Shown piece after piece: positions 34,453 to 43,140 of a DNA stretch of 64,000 nt; the first letter of the stretch is position 1; every line of letters begins with the position of its first letter. The stretch is taken from assembly GCF_001623875.1 (NCBI RefSeq), contig NZ_LWAE01000002.1, positions 186,001-250,000 on the forward strand, written 5' to 3'. A program made the translations under genes and the position numbers. The stretch comes from Clostridium magnum DSM 2767 (GTDB taxonomy: Bacteria; Bacillota; Clostridia; Clostridiales; Clostridiaceae). The notes beneath the pieces are model-generated. The model saw nothing but the letters and a program-made list of their open reading frames with translations. It had not been told where the DNA came from and searched no databases.

Positions 34453-35697
34453 ATGAAACAAAAACAAAGAGCAGTAATTGTAGGATGTAATCTCAAGGAT
34501 GATAAAGAATTCTTAAATATGATGGAGGAGCTATGTAGTCTAGCTAATGCATGTGATATTGAATTAGTTGGTGAAATTACTCAAAAATTAGAGCGAGTGT
34601 ATCCGTCACATTATCTAGGTAGGGGAAAAATCCAAGAACTATTTACATTAATTCACGAAAAAGATGTGAACATGGTTATTTTTAATGATGAGCTGTCTCC
34701 ATCACAAATTCGTAATCTGTATACAGCTTTAAAATGTAAGGTAATAGATAGAACGGTTCTGATTTTGGACATTCTGGCTAAGAGGTCTAAAAGCAAAGAA
34801 GCACAGCTGCAGGTAGAAATAGCAAAATTACAGTATATTCTGCCTAGGGTAACTGGCCTTGGAGAAACATTAGGTCATCAGGCATTTGGGACAGGGTTTA
34901 TAAACAAAGGTTCGGGAGAAACAAAGCTTGAACTTGATCACAAAAAGATTAAGGATAGAACCAGTGGTCTACATGCAGAACTGGAAACACTTGTAGTTCA
35001 AAGGCAGAACCAAAGAAAACAGCGTAAAAAATCAGGAATACCTGTGGTTGTTTTGGTAGGATATACAAACGCAGGTAAGTCAAGCATTATGAATTCAATG
35101 ATTGATTTATACAGTTCTTCAATTGATAAGAAGGTATTTGAAAAGGATATGTTATTCGCTACATTAGAGACTTATGTAAGAAATATTAAACTGCCAGATA
35201 ATAAATCATTCCTGTTAAGTGATACAGTAGGATTTATCAGTAAGCTACCTCGCCAGCTTGTAAATGCATTCCGCTCAACTTTAGAGGAAATTACTGAAGC
35301 TGACTTGTTAGTTCATGTAGTTGACTGTTCAAACCCTAATTATAAACAATATATTGAAGTTACAAAGAAGACATTAAAAGAGCTGGGGGCAGGCAATATC
35401 CCCATTATTTATGCTTATAATAAGACAGATTTAGTAGAGGGTGAAATCACAAAAGATAAAAAAGATTGCATATATATTTCTGCTAAAAATAAAGCTGGAA
35501 TAGGTGAACTAGTAAATGAAATTTGCAAAAAGACTTTTCTACAGTATGTTTACTGTGAGCTGCTAATTCCATATGAAAAAGGAAACCTACTGTCATACTT
35601 TAAGAATAATGCCAACATTAAATCGATTAAATATAATAGTAATGGAGTGTTAATATCGATGGAATGCAAAGAATCAGATTACAGAAGATATAAATAA
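34453..35697 (+). CDS. hflX: GTPase HflX, ribosome-splitting factor
   Basis: 414 residues. The N-terminal HflX domain (about 1-190) has HYLGRGKIQEL, NDELSPSQIRNL, RVTGLGETLGHQAFGTGF and GETKLELD. The GTPase domain follows: G1 VGYTNAGKSSIMNSM (about 202), G3 LSDTVGFISKLPRQLV, G4 NKTD. HflX splits stalled 70S ribosomes, and in Listeria and mycobacteria it contributes to macrolide or lincosamide tolerance. Here it follows the ABC-F gene by 90 bases, past a partial terminator. ATG 34453 is preceded by GGAGGAAG; an upstream ATG at 34435 overlaps that site and is unlikely. Confidence 0.92.
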   Translation: MKQKQRAVIVGCNLKDDKEFLNMMEELCSLANACDIELVGEITQKLERVYPSHYLGRGKIQELFTLIHEKDVNMVIFNDELSPSQIRNLYTALKCKVIDRTVLILDILAKRSKSKEAQLQVEIAKLQYILPRVTGLGETLGHQAFGTGFINKGSGETKLELDHKKIKDRTSGLHAELETLVVQRQNQRKQRKKSGIPVVVLVGYTNAGKSSIMNSMIDLYSSSIDKKVFEKDMLFATLETYVRNIKLPDNKSFLLSDTVGFISKLPRQLVNAFRSTLEEITEADLLVHVVDCSNPNYKQYIEVTKKTLKELGAGNIPIIYAYNKTDLVEGEITKDKKDCIYISAKNKAGIGELVNEICKKTFLQYVYCELLIPYEKGNLLSYFKNNANIKSIKYNSNGVLISMECKESDYRRYK

Positions 35698-35822
35698 TTT
35701 AAAAGCCTGATTAAAATATAGTTATCCTTAGTCATCTTTTGGAAACAGATATGTCTGTGCACCTTTTAATATAGTAACGGCAACGGAGGACGGATTGGGT
35801 AAGGAGAAATTATTGTCAATCT

Positions 35823-36450
35823 ATGAATAGTGATATATTAAGTGAAATAGGAACTCTATCACGTTGTATTCACTTTATAAGTGATGTGAAATTTAAAGAA
35901 ATAAGTCTACAAAAAGGTCAATTTACATTTTTAACAAGAATATGTGAAAATCAAGGAATTAATCAAATTGATTTATCAAACCTTTTAAAAGTTGACAAAA
36001 CTACAACAACTAAGGCTATACAGAAGCTTATTGAAGCGGGATATATAGATAAAAAAAGAGATGATACTGATAAAAGAATGTGGAGACTTATTTGTGGTGG
36101 AGAGAGAAGGAAAGTTGGTTGGTTTCGCATGTATTAATAAAGTAGAGCCAATTGAGTATAAAGAATTAAATTGGGCATTAAGTGAAGAGTGTATAGTTGT
36201 TCATAGAATGGCGGTTAACTCGCACTATAGAAGAAGTGGAATTGGTACTGAATTAATGAGATTTGCTGATGAATTAGCTCTAGAGAATAGTATAGTCTAT
36301 TTAAAGACAGACACCTATTCAATAAATATAAAAATGAATGCACTATTTAAAAAGTGTGGTTATGAATTCGTTGGAGAAATGAGCTTCTTAGGAAAGGAAG
36401 AACCATTCTATTGCTATGAGAAAATATTAAATTTAGAGGTGCAAAAATAA
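35823..36450 (+). pseudogene. MarR-GNAT fusion gene with internal deletion and frameshift
   Basis: The first frame (35823-36137) is a MarR-type winged helix: FKEISLQKGQFTFLTRICEN, QIDLSNLLKVDKTTTTKAIQ, KKRDDTDKRMW. It then runs out of register. From about 36085 the +1 frame carries the GNAT fold: FVVEREGKLVGFACI, VVHRMAVNSHYRRSGIGTEL (the acetyl-CoA loop) and KKCGYEFVGEMSFL. Fused MarR-GNAT proteins of ~300 residues are known; here the MarR C-terminus and GNAT N-terminus have been deleted and the join is out of frame. Two overlapping truncated proteins could be made, but neither looks complete. Confidence 0.7.
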
Positions 36451-36469
36451 AGAATGCAATAATTTTTGA

Positions 36470-36505
36470 GTGTAAAATTACAATGATATTTGCACTCTTT
36501 TATTT
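36470..36505 (+). terminator. Terminator after the MarR-GNAT remnant
   Basis: GAGTGTAAA pairs with TTTGCACTC, followed by TTTTATTTT. Confidence 0.55.
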
Positions 36506-36534
36506 TGCCTTAAATCAAGGGGTTATGAACATTT

Positions 36535-37470
36535 TTATTTGCTAAATTCATTTGTTTTATTATTTCTTAAATCAAATGTTTCGATTGGTTCTGGCCCTCT
36601 TAATATTTTTCTTTTTATATGAAGATCACCATCTGAATCAGTTCTGATCCTCCATTCAATCAACATTATTTTTCCGTCGGCTATTTCAATACCTTGTATT
36701 CCACTTGCTCGGACGCATGATCCATCATTGAAGTAAGGTAATTCATTAATTTTGGGAAAATGCGGTCTATGAGTATGTCCACAGATGATCATAATTTTAT
36801 TCATTTCAATCCAATCACTATAAATCCGTTCAATTTTATGAATCTTCTCGGAACTTTTTACAGGACTTGCAGGATTTATAAATCCTATTGAGTGAAGAAA
36901 TCTCCAAAAATATCTTACTGTAAGCATATTAAAATGCCACAACTTGTCATTCATTCTGTCTCCTTGATGACCGTGAACCGTTAGTATTTCCTGTCCTGTA
37001 TTTTTATGTTTAAACACTACTGCCTCATAAAGCGTAATCCCAGGAAACAATTCTATTTCTTCCTCGTTATAATCATCGTAGAATTTATAATAATTTTTTT
37101 CTACAAAGTCGTTATATTTTAAGTGTATATTATGATTACCATATAACATAATCAATCTATTGGAATCAAAGAACTTTTTTAATAGGGAATATACCTCATC
37201 ATGTGCCAGTCTTATATGTTTAAAATTAGAGTGTTCCCAAAGTTCATCTCCATCTCCAACTTCCACATAAGTATATCCATTATTAAAATAGGATTCCAAT
37301 GCAAATAAAAAGATATTTTGATTTTTTGCAAATTCATCAGATGGTGTATTATCCCCTCTATGACAGTCACTGAAAAATATATATTTAGAATTGTTATCAA
37401 AGTATTCAATTTTGGCATTATTATAGGCTTCTGTTAATCTCTTTTCTGCTAACTTCTTTTCTGATATCAT
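36535..37470 (-). CDS. Calcineurin-like metallophosphoesterase
   Basis: 311 residues. The metal-binding motifs are in order: FFSDCHRGDNT (about 32), EVGDGDELWE (about 70), MLYGNHNIHL (about 108), VHGHQGDRMN (about 168) and ICGHTHRPHF (about 230). No signal peptide. The spacing resembles cytoplasmic UDP-diacylglucosamine hydrolase-like and other phosphodiesterases, but a Gram-positive cell has no LpxH pathway, so the substrate is unknown. It stands alone between the MarR-GNAT remnant and the uronate locus. Confidence 0.85.
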   Translation of the reverse strand: MISEKKLAEKRLTEAYNNAKIEYFDNNSKYIFFSDCHRGDNTPSDEFAKNQNIFLFALESYFNNGYTYVEVGDGDELWEHSNFKHIRLAHDEVYSLLKKFFDSNRLIMLYGNHNIHLKYNDFVEKNYYKFYDDYNEEEIELFPGITLYEAVVFKHKNTGQEILTVHGHQGDRMNDKLWHFNMLTVRYFWRFLHSIGFINPASPVKSSEKIHKIERIYSDWIEMNKIMIICGHTHRPHFPKINELPYFNDGSCVRASGIQGIEIADGKIMLIEWRIRTDSDGDLHIKRKILRGPEPIETFDLRNNKTNEFSK

Positions 37471-37650
37471 AGCACACCTCTTTTATGGCAAATAAAATCA
37501 ACTTTCATATCAACATTATTATGTGATTTAGAAAAGCAATTATTCGTTATTATTTATAGTCACTAATGGGAACAATAATATATGTAAAAAGCAATGTAGA
37601 AGTGTAGAAAAATTAATTTGTTTTTTTATTCAAATTGTTATTTTTTTAAC

Positions 37651-37678
37651 TTGACTTTGTAAACGGTTATGCTATAAT
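37651..37678 (+). promoter_or_regulatory. Promoter of the uronate locus with possible cre site
   Basis: TTGACT (37651-37656), 16 bases, TATAAT (37673-37678). The spacer region contains TGTAAACGGTTATG (37658-37671), which matches 12 of 14 positions of the CcpA cre consensus as I recall it. This would place the locus under catabolite repression; that part is inferred. Confidence 0.55.
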
Positions 37679-37690
37679 TTATTTATAACA

Positions 37691-37790
37691 TAGCTACCAT
37701 ACAAGTGTGGTAGCTAAAAAATAGAGAAAACTGCCATACAAGTATGGCAGTTAAAAAATAAATACAACTACCATACAAGTGTGGTAGTTG
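37691..37790. repeat. Three palindromic operators at exact 37-bp spacing
   Basis: Palindromes around a shared core CCATACAAGT(G/A)TGG lie at 37691-37716, 37729-37752 and 37765-37790. The outer arms differ (TAGCTA, AACTG, CAACTA) but each is matched by its own complement, so pairing is conserved while sequence is not. Centres are 37 bp apart. They lie just after the start of transcription and just before the GntR gene, so they are likely its operators, or RNA hairpins in its leader. Confidence 0.75.
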
Positions 37791-37813
37791 TAGTCAAAGA
37801 GGGGAAACTAATT

Positions 37814-38488
37814 ATGACTGCTGAATTAAGTAAGAATTCTACAAGTAAAAAAATATATCACCTTCTCAGAGAAGAGATTATTAATTTATATATGAAACCA
37901 GGTACTAGCATTTCTGAAAAAGAAATTTCAGAAAAATATAATGTTAGTAGAACTCCTGTCAGGGAGGCATTTGTTCGACTATCACAGGATGGGCTACTAA
38001 GTATATATCCACAAAAAGGAACAGTTGTATCTTTGATTGATTTGTCTGCAGTAGAAGAGGCTAGATTTTTACGTGAAAATTTAGAAAGAGCTGTGGTAAG
38101 GCTGGCTTGTGAGGAGTTTCCAGAAGAAAAAATCTTCTCTTTAGAAATGAACTTAAAGCTTCAGGAAATGTATATGAAAAATCGTGATTATAGACAGTTA
38201 TTTCAATCAGATGAGGAATTTCATAGGATAATCTTTGAAGGATGTAACAAAAGAAGAATATGGGCAACTATTAATGACATGAGTACTGACTTCCAGAGAA
38301 TTCGTGTACTTAGATTGTTAGCTAACTTTAAATGGGAACATATTTATTCACAGCATCTAAGTGTTGTTGATGCGATAAAAAACAAAGATCCTGAAAGAGC
38401 TGAAAAGGTTATGGAAGATCATCTAACTATGGTTACTTATGATAAAAAACAATTAATGCAAGACTACCCAGACTATTTTAAAGAATAG
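37814..38488 (+). CDS. GntR-family regulator (FCD type) of hexuronate use
   Basis: 224 residues. The winged helix (about 8-75) has YHLLREEIINLYMKPGTSIS and KYNVSRTPVREAFVRLSQDG. The FCD ligand domain (about 85-215) carries EARFLRENLE, SDEEFHRIIF and HLSVVDAI. It resembles UxuR/ExuR-type proteins, which respond to glucuronate, fructuronate or related acids. The first gene of the uronate locus; GAGGGG precedes ATG 37814. Autoregulation through the three palindromes upstream is inferred. Confidence 0.85.
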   Translation: MTAELSKNSTSKKIYHLLREEIINLYMKPGTSISEKEISEKYNVSRTPVREAFVRLSQDGLLSIYPQKGTVVSLIDLSAVEEARFLRENLERAVVRLACEEFPEEKIFSLEMNLKLQEMYMKNRDYRQLFQSDEEFHRIIFEGCNKRRIWATINDMSTDFQRIRVLRLLANFKWEHIYSQHLSVVDAIKNKDPERAEKVMEDHLTMVTYDKKQLMQDYPDYFKE

Positions 38489-38704
38489 GAGGGTTATAAA
38501 GGAAATATAACAATTATGAAACTATGGTTTTATGATCTTTGTAAGGCTAACTAGATGATATGTATTTGAAAGGGGTGATGCTATTAAACTATAGGTGATT
38601 GAAATTATAAAAAAGAACTTTGACTTGTTAACTCTATTATATAAGTATTGTTAACAATGTATGTGAAAGAAAAAATACTAAAAATTATCTGGAGGAATTT
38701 TACT

Positions 38705-39775
38705 ATGAAAATGGGTTTTAGATGGTACGGTGAAGGCAATGATACCGTTACACTTGGACAAATAAAGCAGATTCCCGGGGTTGAGGGACTTGTTTGGGCT
38801 CTTCATGATATGCCAGCAGGCGAAGAATGGCCTATGGAAAGAATTCTTGAGTTTAAAGAACTAGCTGATAAGCATGGGTTTAATATTGATGTTGTTGAGA
38901 GTGTTAACATTCATGAAGATATTAAATTAGGATTACCAACTAGAGATAAGTATATTGAAAATTACAAGAGAACAATAGAAAAACTAGCTAAGGTTGGCGT
39001 AAAAGTAATCTGTTATAATTTCATGCCTGTATTTGACTGGCTTAGAACAGATTTATATAAAGAATTAGAAGATGGTTCAACAGCACTTTTTTATGAGAAA
39101 GCTAAAATTCACGATATAGATCCAATGGAATTAGTTAATAAAATAGCATCAAATCCTAATCTTACAATGCCTGGTTGGGAACCAGAAAGGTTAAAGAATT
39201 TATCTAAGCTTTTCGAAGCCTATAAGGATGTAAAAGAAGAAGATTTATTTAATAATTTAAAATACTTCTTAGAGCAAATTATACCTGTAGCTGAGATCAA
39301 CGATATTAAGATGGCTATTCATCCGGATGATCCACCTTGGTCTATTTTTGGATTACCAAGAATTGTTAAAAATAGAGAAAACTTAGCAAGGTTATTAAAA
39401 CTTGTTGATAATCCATATAATTGCCTTACTCTTTGTAGTGGTGCCATAGGTTCTGATCCGAATAATAATGTGCCAGAAATAGTAAGAGAATTTGGTAATA
39501 GAATAGCGTTTGCTCATATTAGAAATGTGAAGATCTACGAAAATGGAGATTTTATCGAAACTTCTCATAGAACTTGTGATGGTTCACTAGATATTTGTGA
39601 TATAGTAAAGGCTTATCATGAAGTAGGATTTACAGGATATGCAAGACCAGACCATGGAAGACATATTTGGAATGAACAATGTAGACCGGGTTATGGACTT
39701 TATGATAGAGCACTTGGAATTATGTACATTTGGGGTATATGGGATACTCTTCAAAGAAGTAAAATTAATATGTAA
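38705..39775 (+). CDS. uxuA: Mannonate dehydratase
   Basis: UxuA dehydrates D-mannonate to 2-keto-3-deoxygluconate. 356 residues, normal for the family. Typical segments: MGFRWYGEGNDTVTLGQIKQ at the start, VICYNFMPVFDWLRTDL (about 105), MAIHPDDPPW (about 200, metal site), CLTLCSGAIGSDP, FAHIRNVK, and ARPDHGRHIWNE near the end (metal ligands). GGAGG precedes ATG 38705; the frame from 38648 lacks a ribosome site. The 216 bases upstream hold no second gene. Confidence 0.95.
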   Translation: MKMGFRWYGEGNDTVTLGQIKQIPGVEGLVWALHDMPAGEEWPMERILEFKELADKHGFNIDVVESVNIHEDIKLGLPTRDKYIENYKRTIEKLAKVGVKVICYNFMPVFDWLRTDLYKELEDGSTALFYEKAKIHDIDPMELVNKIASNPNLTMPGWEPERLKNLSKLFEAYKDVKEEDLFNNLKYFLEQIIPVAEINDIKMAIHPDDPPWSIFGLPRIVKNRENLARLLKLVDNPYNCLTLCSGAIGSDPNNNVPEIVREFGNRIAFAHIRNVKIYENGDFIETSHRTCDGSLDICDIVKAYHEVGFTGYARPDHGRHIWNEQCRPGYGLYDRALGIMYIWGIWDTLQRSKINM

Positions 39776-39880
39776 AAATAATATAGTGTGAGAAACTAAG
39801 TTTTATAAATAATTGTGAAAATAGCTCGAATTATTGTAAGAAACAAATCTCATAATAATTATAGAGAGGTGACAAGAAAT

Positions 39881-41479
39881 ATGAAGTTAGTACTTAATAA
39901 AGAAAATATAAAAGACACCAATGTATGGAGACAAGCTGCTATAGAACTTCCAAAGTTTGATTATGAAAAGATGTCAGCTGCAACTATGGAAAATCCTACA
40001 TGGGTACACTTTGGAGCTGGAAATATTTTTAGAGGATTTATAGCCATGCTTCAGCAAGAGCTTTTAAACACTGGCAAAGTAGACACTGGTATTGTAACAG
40101 TAGAAGGATTTGATTACGAAATCGTTGATAAGATTTATACTCCTTACGATAACTTAAGTTTACTTGTAATTATGAATCCTGATGGAAGCTTAAATAAAAA
40201 AGTTGTAGGAAGTATAGGTGAAAGCTTAGCAGCAGATTATTCAAGAGAAGATGAATGGAAAAGACTACAAACTATATTTTCAAAACCATCATTACAAATG
40301 GCAAGTTTCACAATAACAGAAAAGGGTTATAGTGTCAAAAACCTTTCACATGAAGATATATTAAATAGTTTTAAAGAGCCTAAAGGTATTATAACTAAAG
40401 TTGCATTACTAGCTTATACAAGATATAAAAGCGGCGAGCTACCTATTGCTTACGTAAGTATGGATAACTGTTCACATAATGGTGAAAAGCTTCATGATGC
40501 ATTAGAAACTGTTATAAGCAAATGGGTTGAATCTGGATTAGTTGAAAAAGGATTCCTTGAATATATCAATAATCCTAAGAAGGTATCATTCCCTTGGAGT
40601 ATGATAGATAAAATTACACCAAGACCTTCACAAAGTGTTAAGAAAACATTAGAATCAAACAGTTTTGAAAGCACTGATATCGTAATTACAAAGGCTAACA
40701 CTTATATTGCTCCTTTTGTAAACGCAGAGGGACCACAATATCTTGTAATAGAAGATGATTTTCCAAATGGTCGTATGCCTTTAGAAGATGCAGGAGTATT
40801 TTTAACTGATAGACAGACTGTTGAAAGAGTTGAAACTATGAAAGTATGTACTTGTTTAAATCCACTTCATACTTCTCTTGCAGTTTATGGATGCTTACTA
40901 GGATTTAACTTAATTGCAGATGAAATGAAAGATTCATCCTTAAAGAAATTGGTTGAAAAGATTGGATATGAAGAAGGAATGCCAGTTGTTGTAAATCCTG
41001 AAATTCTTAAACCAGAAGATTTTATTAAAGAAGTAATTGATGTAAGACTTCCAAATCCACACATACCTGATACACCTCAGAGAATTGCATCAGATACATC
41101 TCAAAAGGTAGGTATAAGATTTGGAGAGACAATTAAGGCTTATGCTGAAAGTGCAGATTTAGACCCTAAAAACCTTAAATACATTCCACTTGTAATTGCT
41201 GGATGGTGCAGATATTTAATGGGAGTAGACGATGCTGGCAACAAGATGGAGTTAAGTCCAGATCCTTTATTAGATACATTGAAATCCTATGTTTCTGAAA
41301 TAAAATTAGGAGATAAGGAATCTGCTCAAGATAGTTTAAAACCAATACTTTCAAATGAAGAGATATTTGGATTGAATCTTTATAATGTTGGGTTAGGAGA
41401 AAAAATTGAGAACTACTTTAGTGAGTTGATTTCTGGAGCTGGTGCTGTAAGATCCACATTAGAAAAATATTTAAAATAA
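39881..41479 (+). CDS. uxuB: Fructuronate reductase / mannonate oxidoreductase
   Basis: It reduces fructuronate to mannonate with NADH. 532 residues of the long-chain mannitol dehydrogenase family: WVHFGAGNIFRGFIAMLQQE (nucleotide loop, about 45-65), FTITEKGYSV, VSMDNCSHNGEK, FPWSMIDKITPRP, and the catalytic-type KVCTCLNPLHTSLAVYG (about 330) with the family Lys/Asn/His. GAGGTG precedes ATG 39881. It lies between uxuA and uxaC, which fixes its step in the pathway. Confidence 0.92.
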   Translation: MKLVLNKENIKDTNVWRQAAIELPKFDYEKMSAATMENPTWVHFGAGNIFRGFIAMLQQELLNTGKVDTGIVTVEGFDYEIVDKIYTPYDNLSLLVIMNPDGSLNKKVVGSIGESLAADYSREDEWKRLQTIFSKPSLQMASFTITEKGYSVKNLSHEDILNSFKEPKGIITKVALLAYTRYKSGELPIAYVSMDNCSHNGEKLHDALETVISKWVESGLVEKGFLEYINNPKKVSFPWSMIDKITPRPSQSVKKTLESNSFESTDIVITKANTYIAPFVNAEGPQYLVIEDDFPNGRMPLEDAGVFLTDRQTVERVETMKVCTCLNPLHTSLAVYGCLLGFNLIADEMKDSSLKKLVEKIGYEEGMPVVVNPEILKPEDFIKEVIDVRLPNPHIPDTPQRIASDTSQKVGIRFGETIKAYAESADLDPKNLKYIPLVIAGWCRYLMGVDDAGNKMELSPDPLLDTLKSYVSEIKLGDKESAQDSLKPILSNEEIFGLNLYNVGLGEKIENYFSELISGAGAVRSTLEKYLK

Positions 41480-41482
41480 AAA

Positions 41483-41552
41483 AGTAGGCATTTTTATCGT
41501 TCCGATTTATATATTTTGGCGAAGACTATAAATACAGAATGATAAAATGTCT
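41483..41552 (+). terminator. Hairpin after uxuB
   Basis: GTAGGCATTTTTATCGTTC pairs with GAATGATAAAATGTCTAC with few mismatches. A second stem, GGTGTCAGAT / ATCTGATACC, lies at 41614-41648. They may reduce read-through into uxaC. Confidence 0.5.
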
Positions 41553-41701
41553 ACAGAAAAAAATATCTATAAAATAATATAACACAGATTATTCTAATTA
41601 ACAACTTTACTTGGTGTCAGATTATGATTAATTTTCTTATCTGATACCCCTAATTAAACTTATATGTATTGAAAAACTAATCTGAAAGTGAGTTGATTAT
41701 A

Positions 41702-43105
41702 TTGAAAAAATTCATGGATGAAAACTTTTTATTAGCTAGTGATACTGCTATAGAGTTGTATCACAACTATGCAAAGGACATGCCTATTATTGATTACCAC
41801 TGTCACATAGATCCAAAGGAAATTTATGAAAATAAAAAATTTAAAAATATAACTGAAGCGTGGTTATATGGTGATCATTATAAGTGGAGAGCAATGAGAA
41901 TCAATGGTATAGATGAACAATGTATTACAGGAAATGCTAGTGATTATGATAAGTTTATGGCTTGGGCTCAAACAATATCTATGAGCATAGGCAATCCGCT
42001 TTACCATTGGACACATTTAGAGCTTCAAAGATTTTTTGGAATACATGAAGCATTAGACGAAGATACTGCACCAGCAATTTGGGAAAAAATTAATGAGTTG
42101 CTTAATGGAGAAGGCTTTAGAGCAAGGGATTTAATTACAAAATCAAATGTAGAAGCTATATGTACTACAGATGATCCTATAGATACATTAGAATATCATA
42201 TAAAGCTAAAAGAAGATAGTAGTTTTAATGTAAAGGTTTTGCCGACCTTTAGACCAGATTGCGGAGTTGAAATTAAAGGATCTAACTTCTTATCATGGGT
42301 GAAAAAGCTGGAACAAGTTTCAGAAATAGATATTACTAGTTATGAAGAATTATTACAAGCCCTTGAATCAAGAGTTAGATTTTTCCACTCCGTGGGATGC
42401 AGATTATCAGATCATGGCTTAGATGTAAAGGTAGTATATGCTGAAACTTCAAAAGAGGAAGCAGCTGCTATATTTACAAAAGCGTTAGAGGGTAAAGGCA
42501 TAAGTGAAGAAGAAGAAAAGAAGTATAAGACATATACCATCAGATTTTTAGGTAAGCTTTATCATGAGCTAGGCTGGACAATGCAGCTTCATATTGGAGC
42601 TCTTAGAAGTAATAATAAGAGAATGCTAGAAAAGATAGGGCCTAATACTGGCTTTGACTCCATCAACGATGCATGTATAGCAGAGCCGCTTTCTAGACTT
42701 TTAGACGCACTAGAAAGTGAAAACTCACTTCCAAAGACTATTTTATATACTTTGAATCCAAAGGATAACTATGTTCTTGGAACTATGATAGGTAATTTCC
42801 AAGGAGATGGAATTCCAGGAAAAATGCAATTTGGAGCTGCTTGGTGGTTTAATGATAACAAGGATGGAATGATTGAGCAGATGAAAGCATTAGCTAATCT
42901 TGGATTGCTAAGCCGCTTTGTTGGAATGCTTACTGATTCTAGAAGCTTTTTATCATACACAAGACATGAATATTTTAGAAGAATAGCTTGCAACCTAATT
43001 GGAGAGTGGGTTGAAAACGGTGAAGTACCAGCAAATATGAAGCTATTAAAAAATATTGTTCAAGGTATATGTTACAAGAATGCAAACGAATACTTTGGTC
43101 TTTAA
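41702..43105 (+). CDS. uxaC: Glucuronate isomerase (uronate isomerase)
   Basis: It converts D-glucuronate to D-fructuronate (and galacturonate to tagaturonate). 467 residues of the amidohydrolase-type uronate isomerase family. The start KKFMDENFLLASDTAIELYH and the metal site IIDYHCHIDPKEIYEN (about 27-40) match UxaC closely. AICTTDDPIDTLEYHIKL, WTMQLHIGALRSNN and GMLTDSRSFLSYTRHEYFRR are further signatures. TTG 41702 behind GAAAGTGAG is preferred; TTG 41693 lies within that site. Confidence 0.95.
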   Translation: MKKFMDENFLLASDTAIELYHNYAKDMPIIDYHCHIDPKEIYENKKFKNITEAWLYGDHYKWRAMRINGIDEQCITGNASDYDKFMAWAQTISMSIGNPLYHWTHLELQRFFGIHEALDEDTAPAIWEKINELLNGEGFRARDLITKSNVEAICTTDDPIDTLEYHIKLKEDSSFNVKVLPTFRPDCGVEIKGSNFLSWVKKLEQVSEIDITSYEELLQALESRVRFFHSVGCRLSDHGLDVKVVYAETSKEEAAAIFTKALEGKGISEEEEKKYKTYTIRFLGKLYHELGWTMQLHIGALRSNNKRMLEKIGPNTGFDSINDACIAEPLSRLLDALESENSLPKTILYTLNPKDNYVLGTMIGNFQGDGIPGKMQFGAAWWFNDNKDGMIEQMKALANLGLLSRFVGMLTDSRSFLSYTRHEYFRRIACNLIGEWVENGEVPANMKLLKNIVQGICYKNANEYFGL

Positions 43106-43140
43106 ATAAAAAATATATATGTAAGAAAGAGGTAAATAAC

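Noticed and set aside
37691..37790. Short CRISPR array
   Set aside because: Only three units, each a palindrome with different arms, spacers of about 12-13 bases, no cas genes; operators explain it better.
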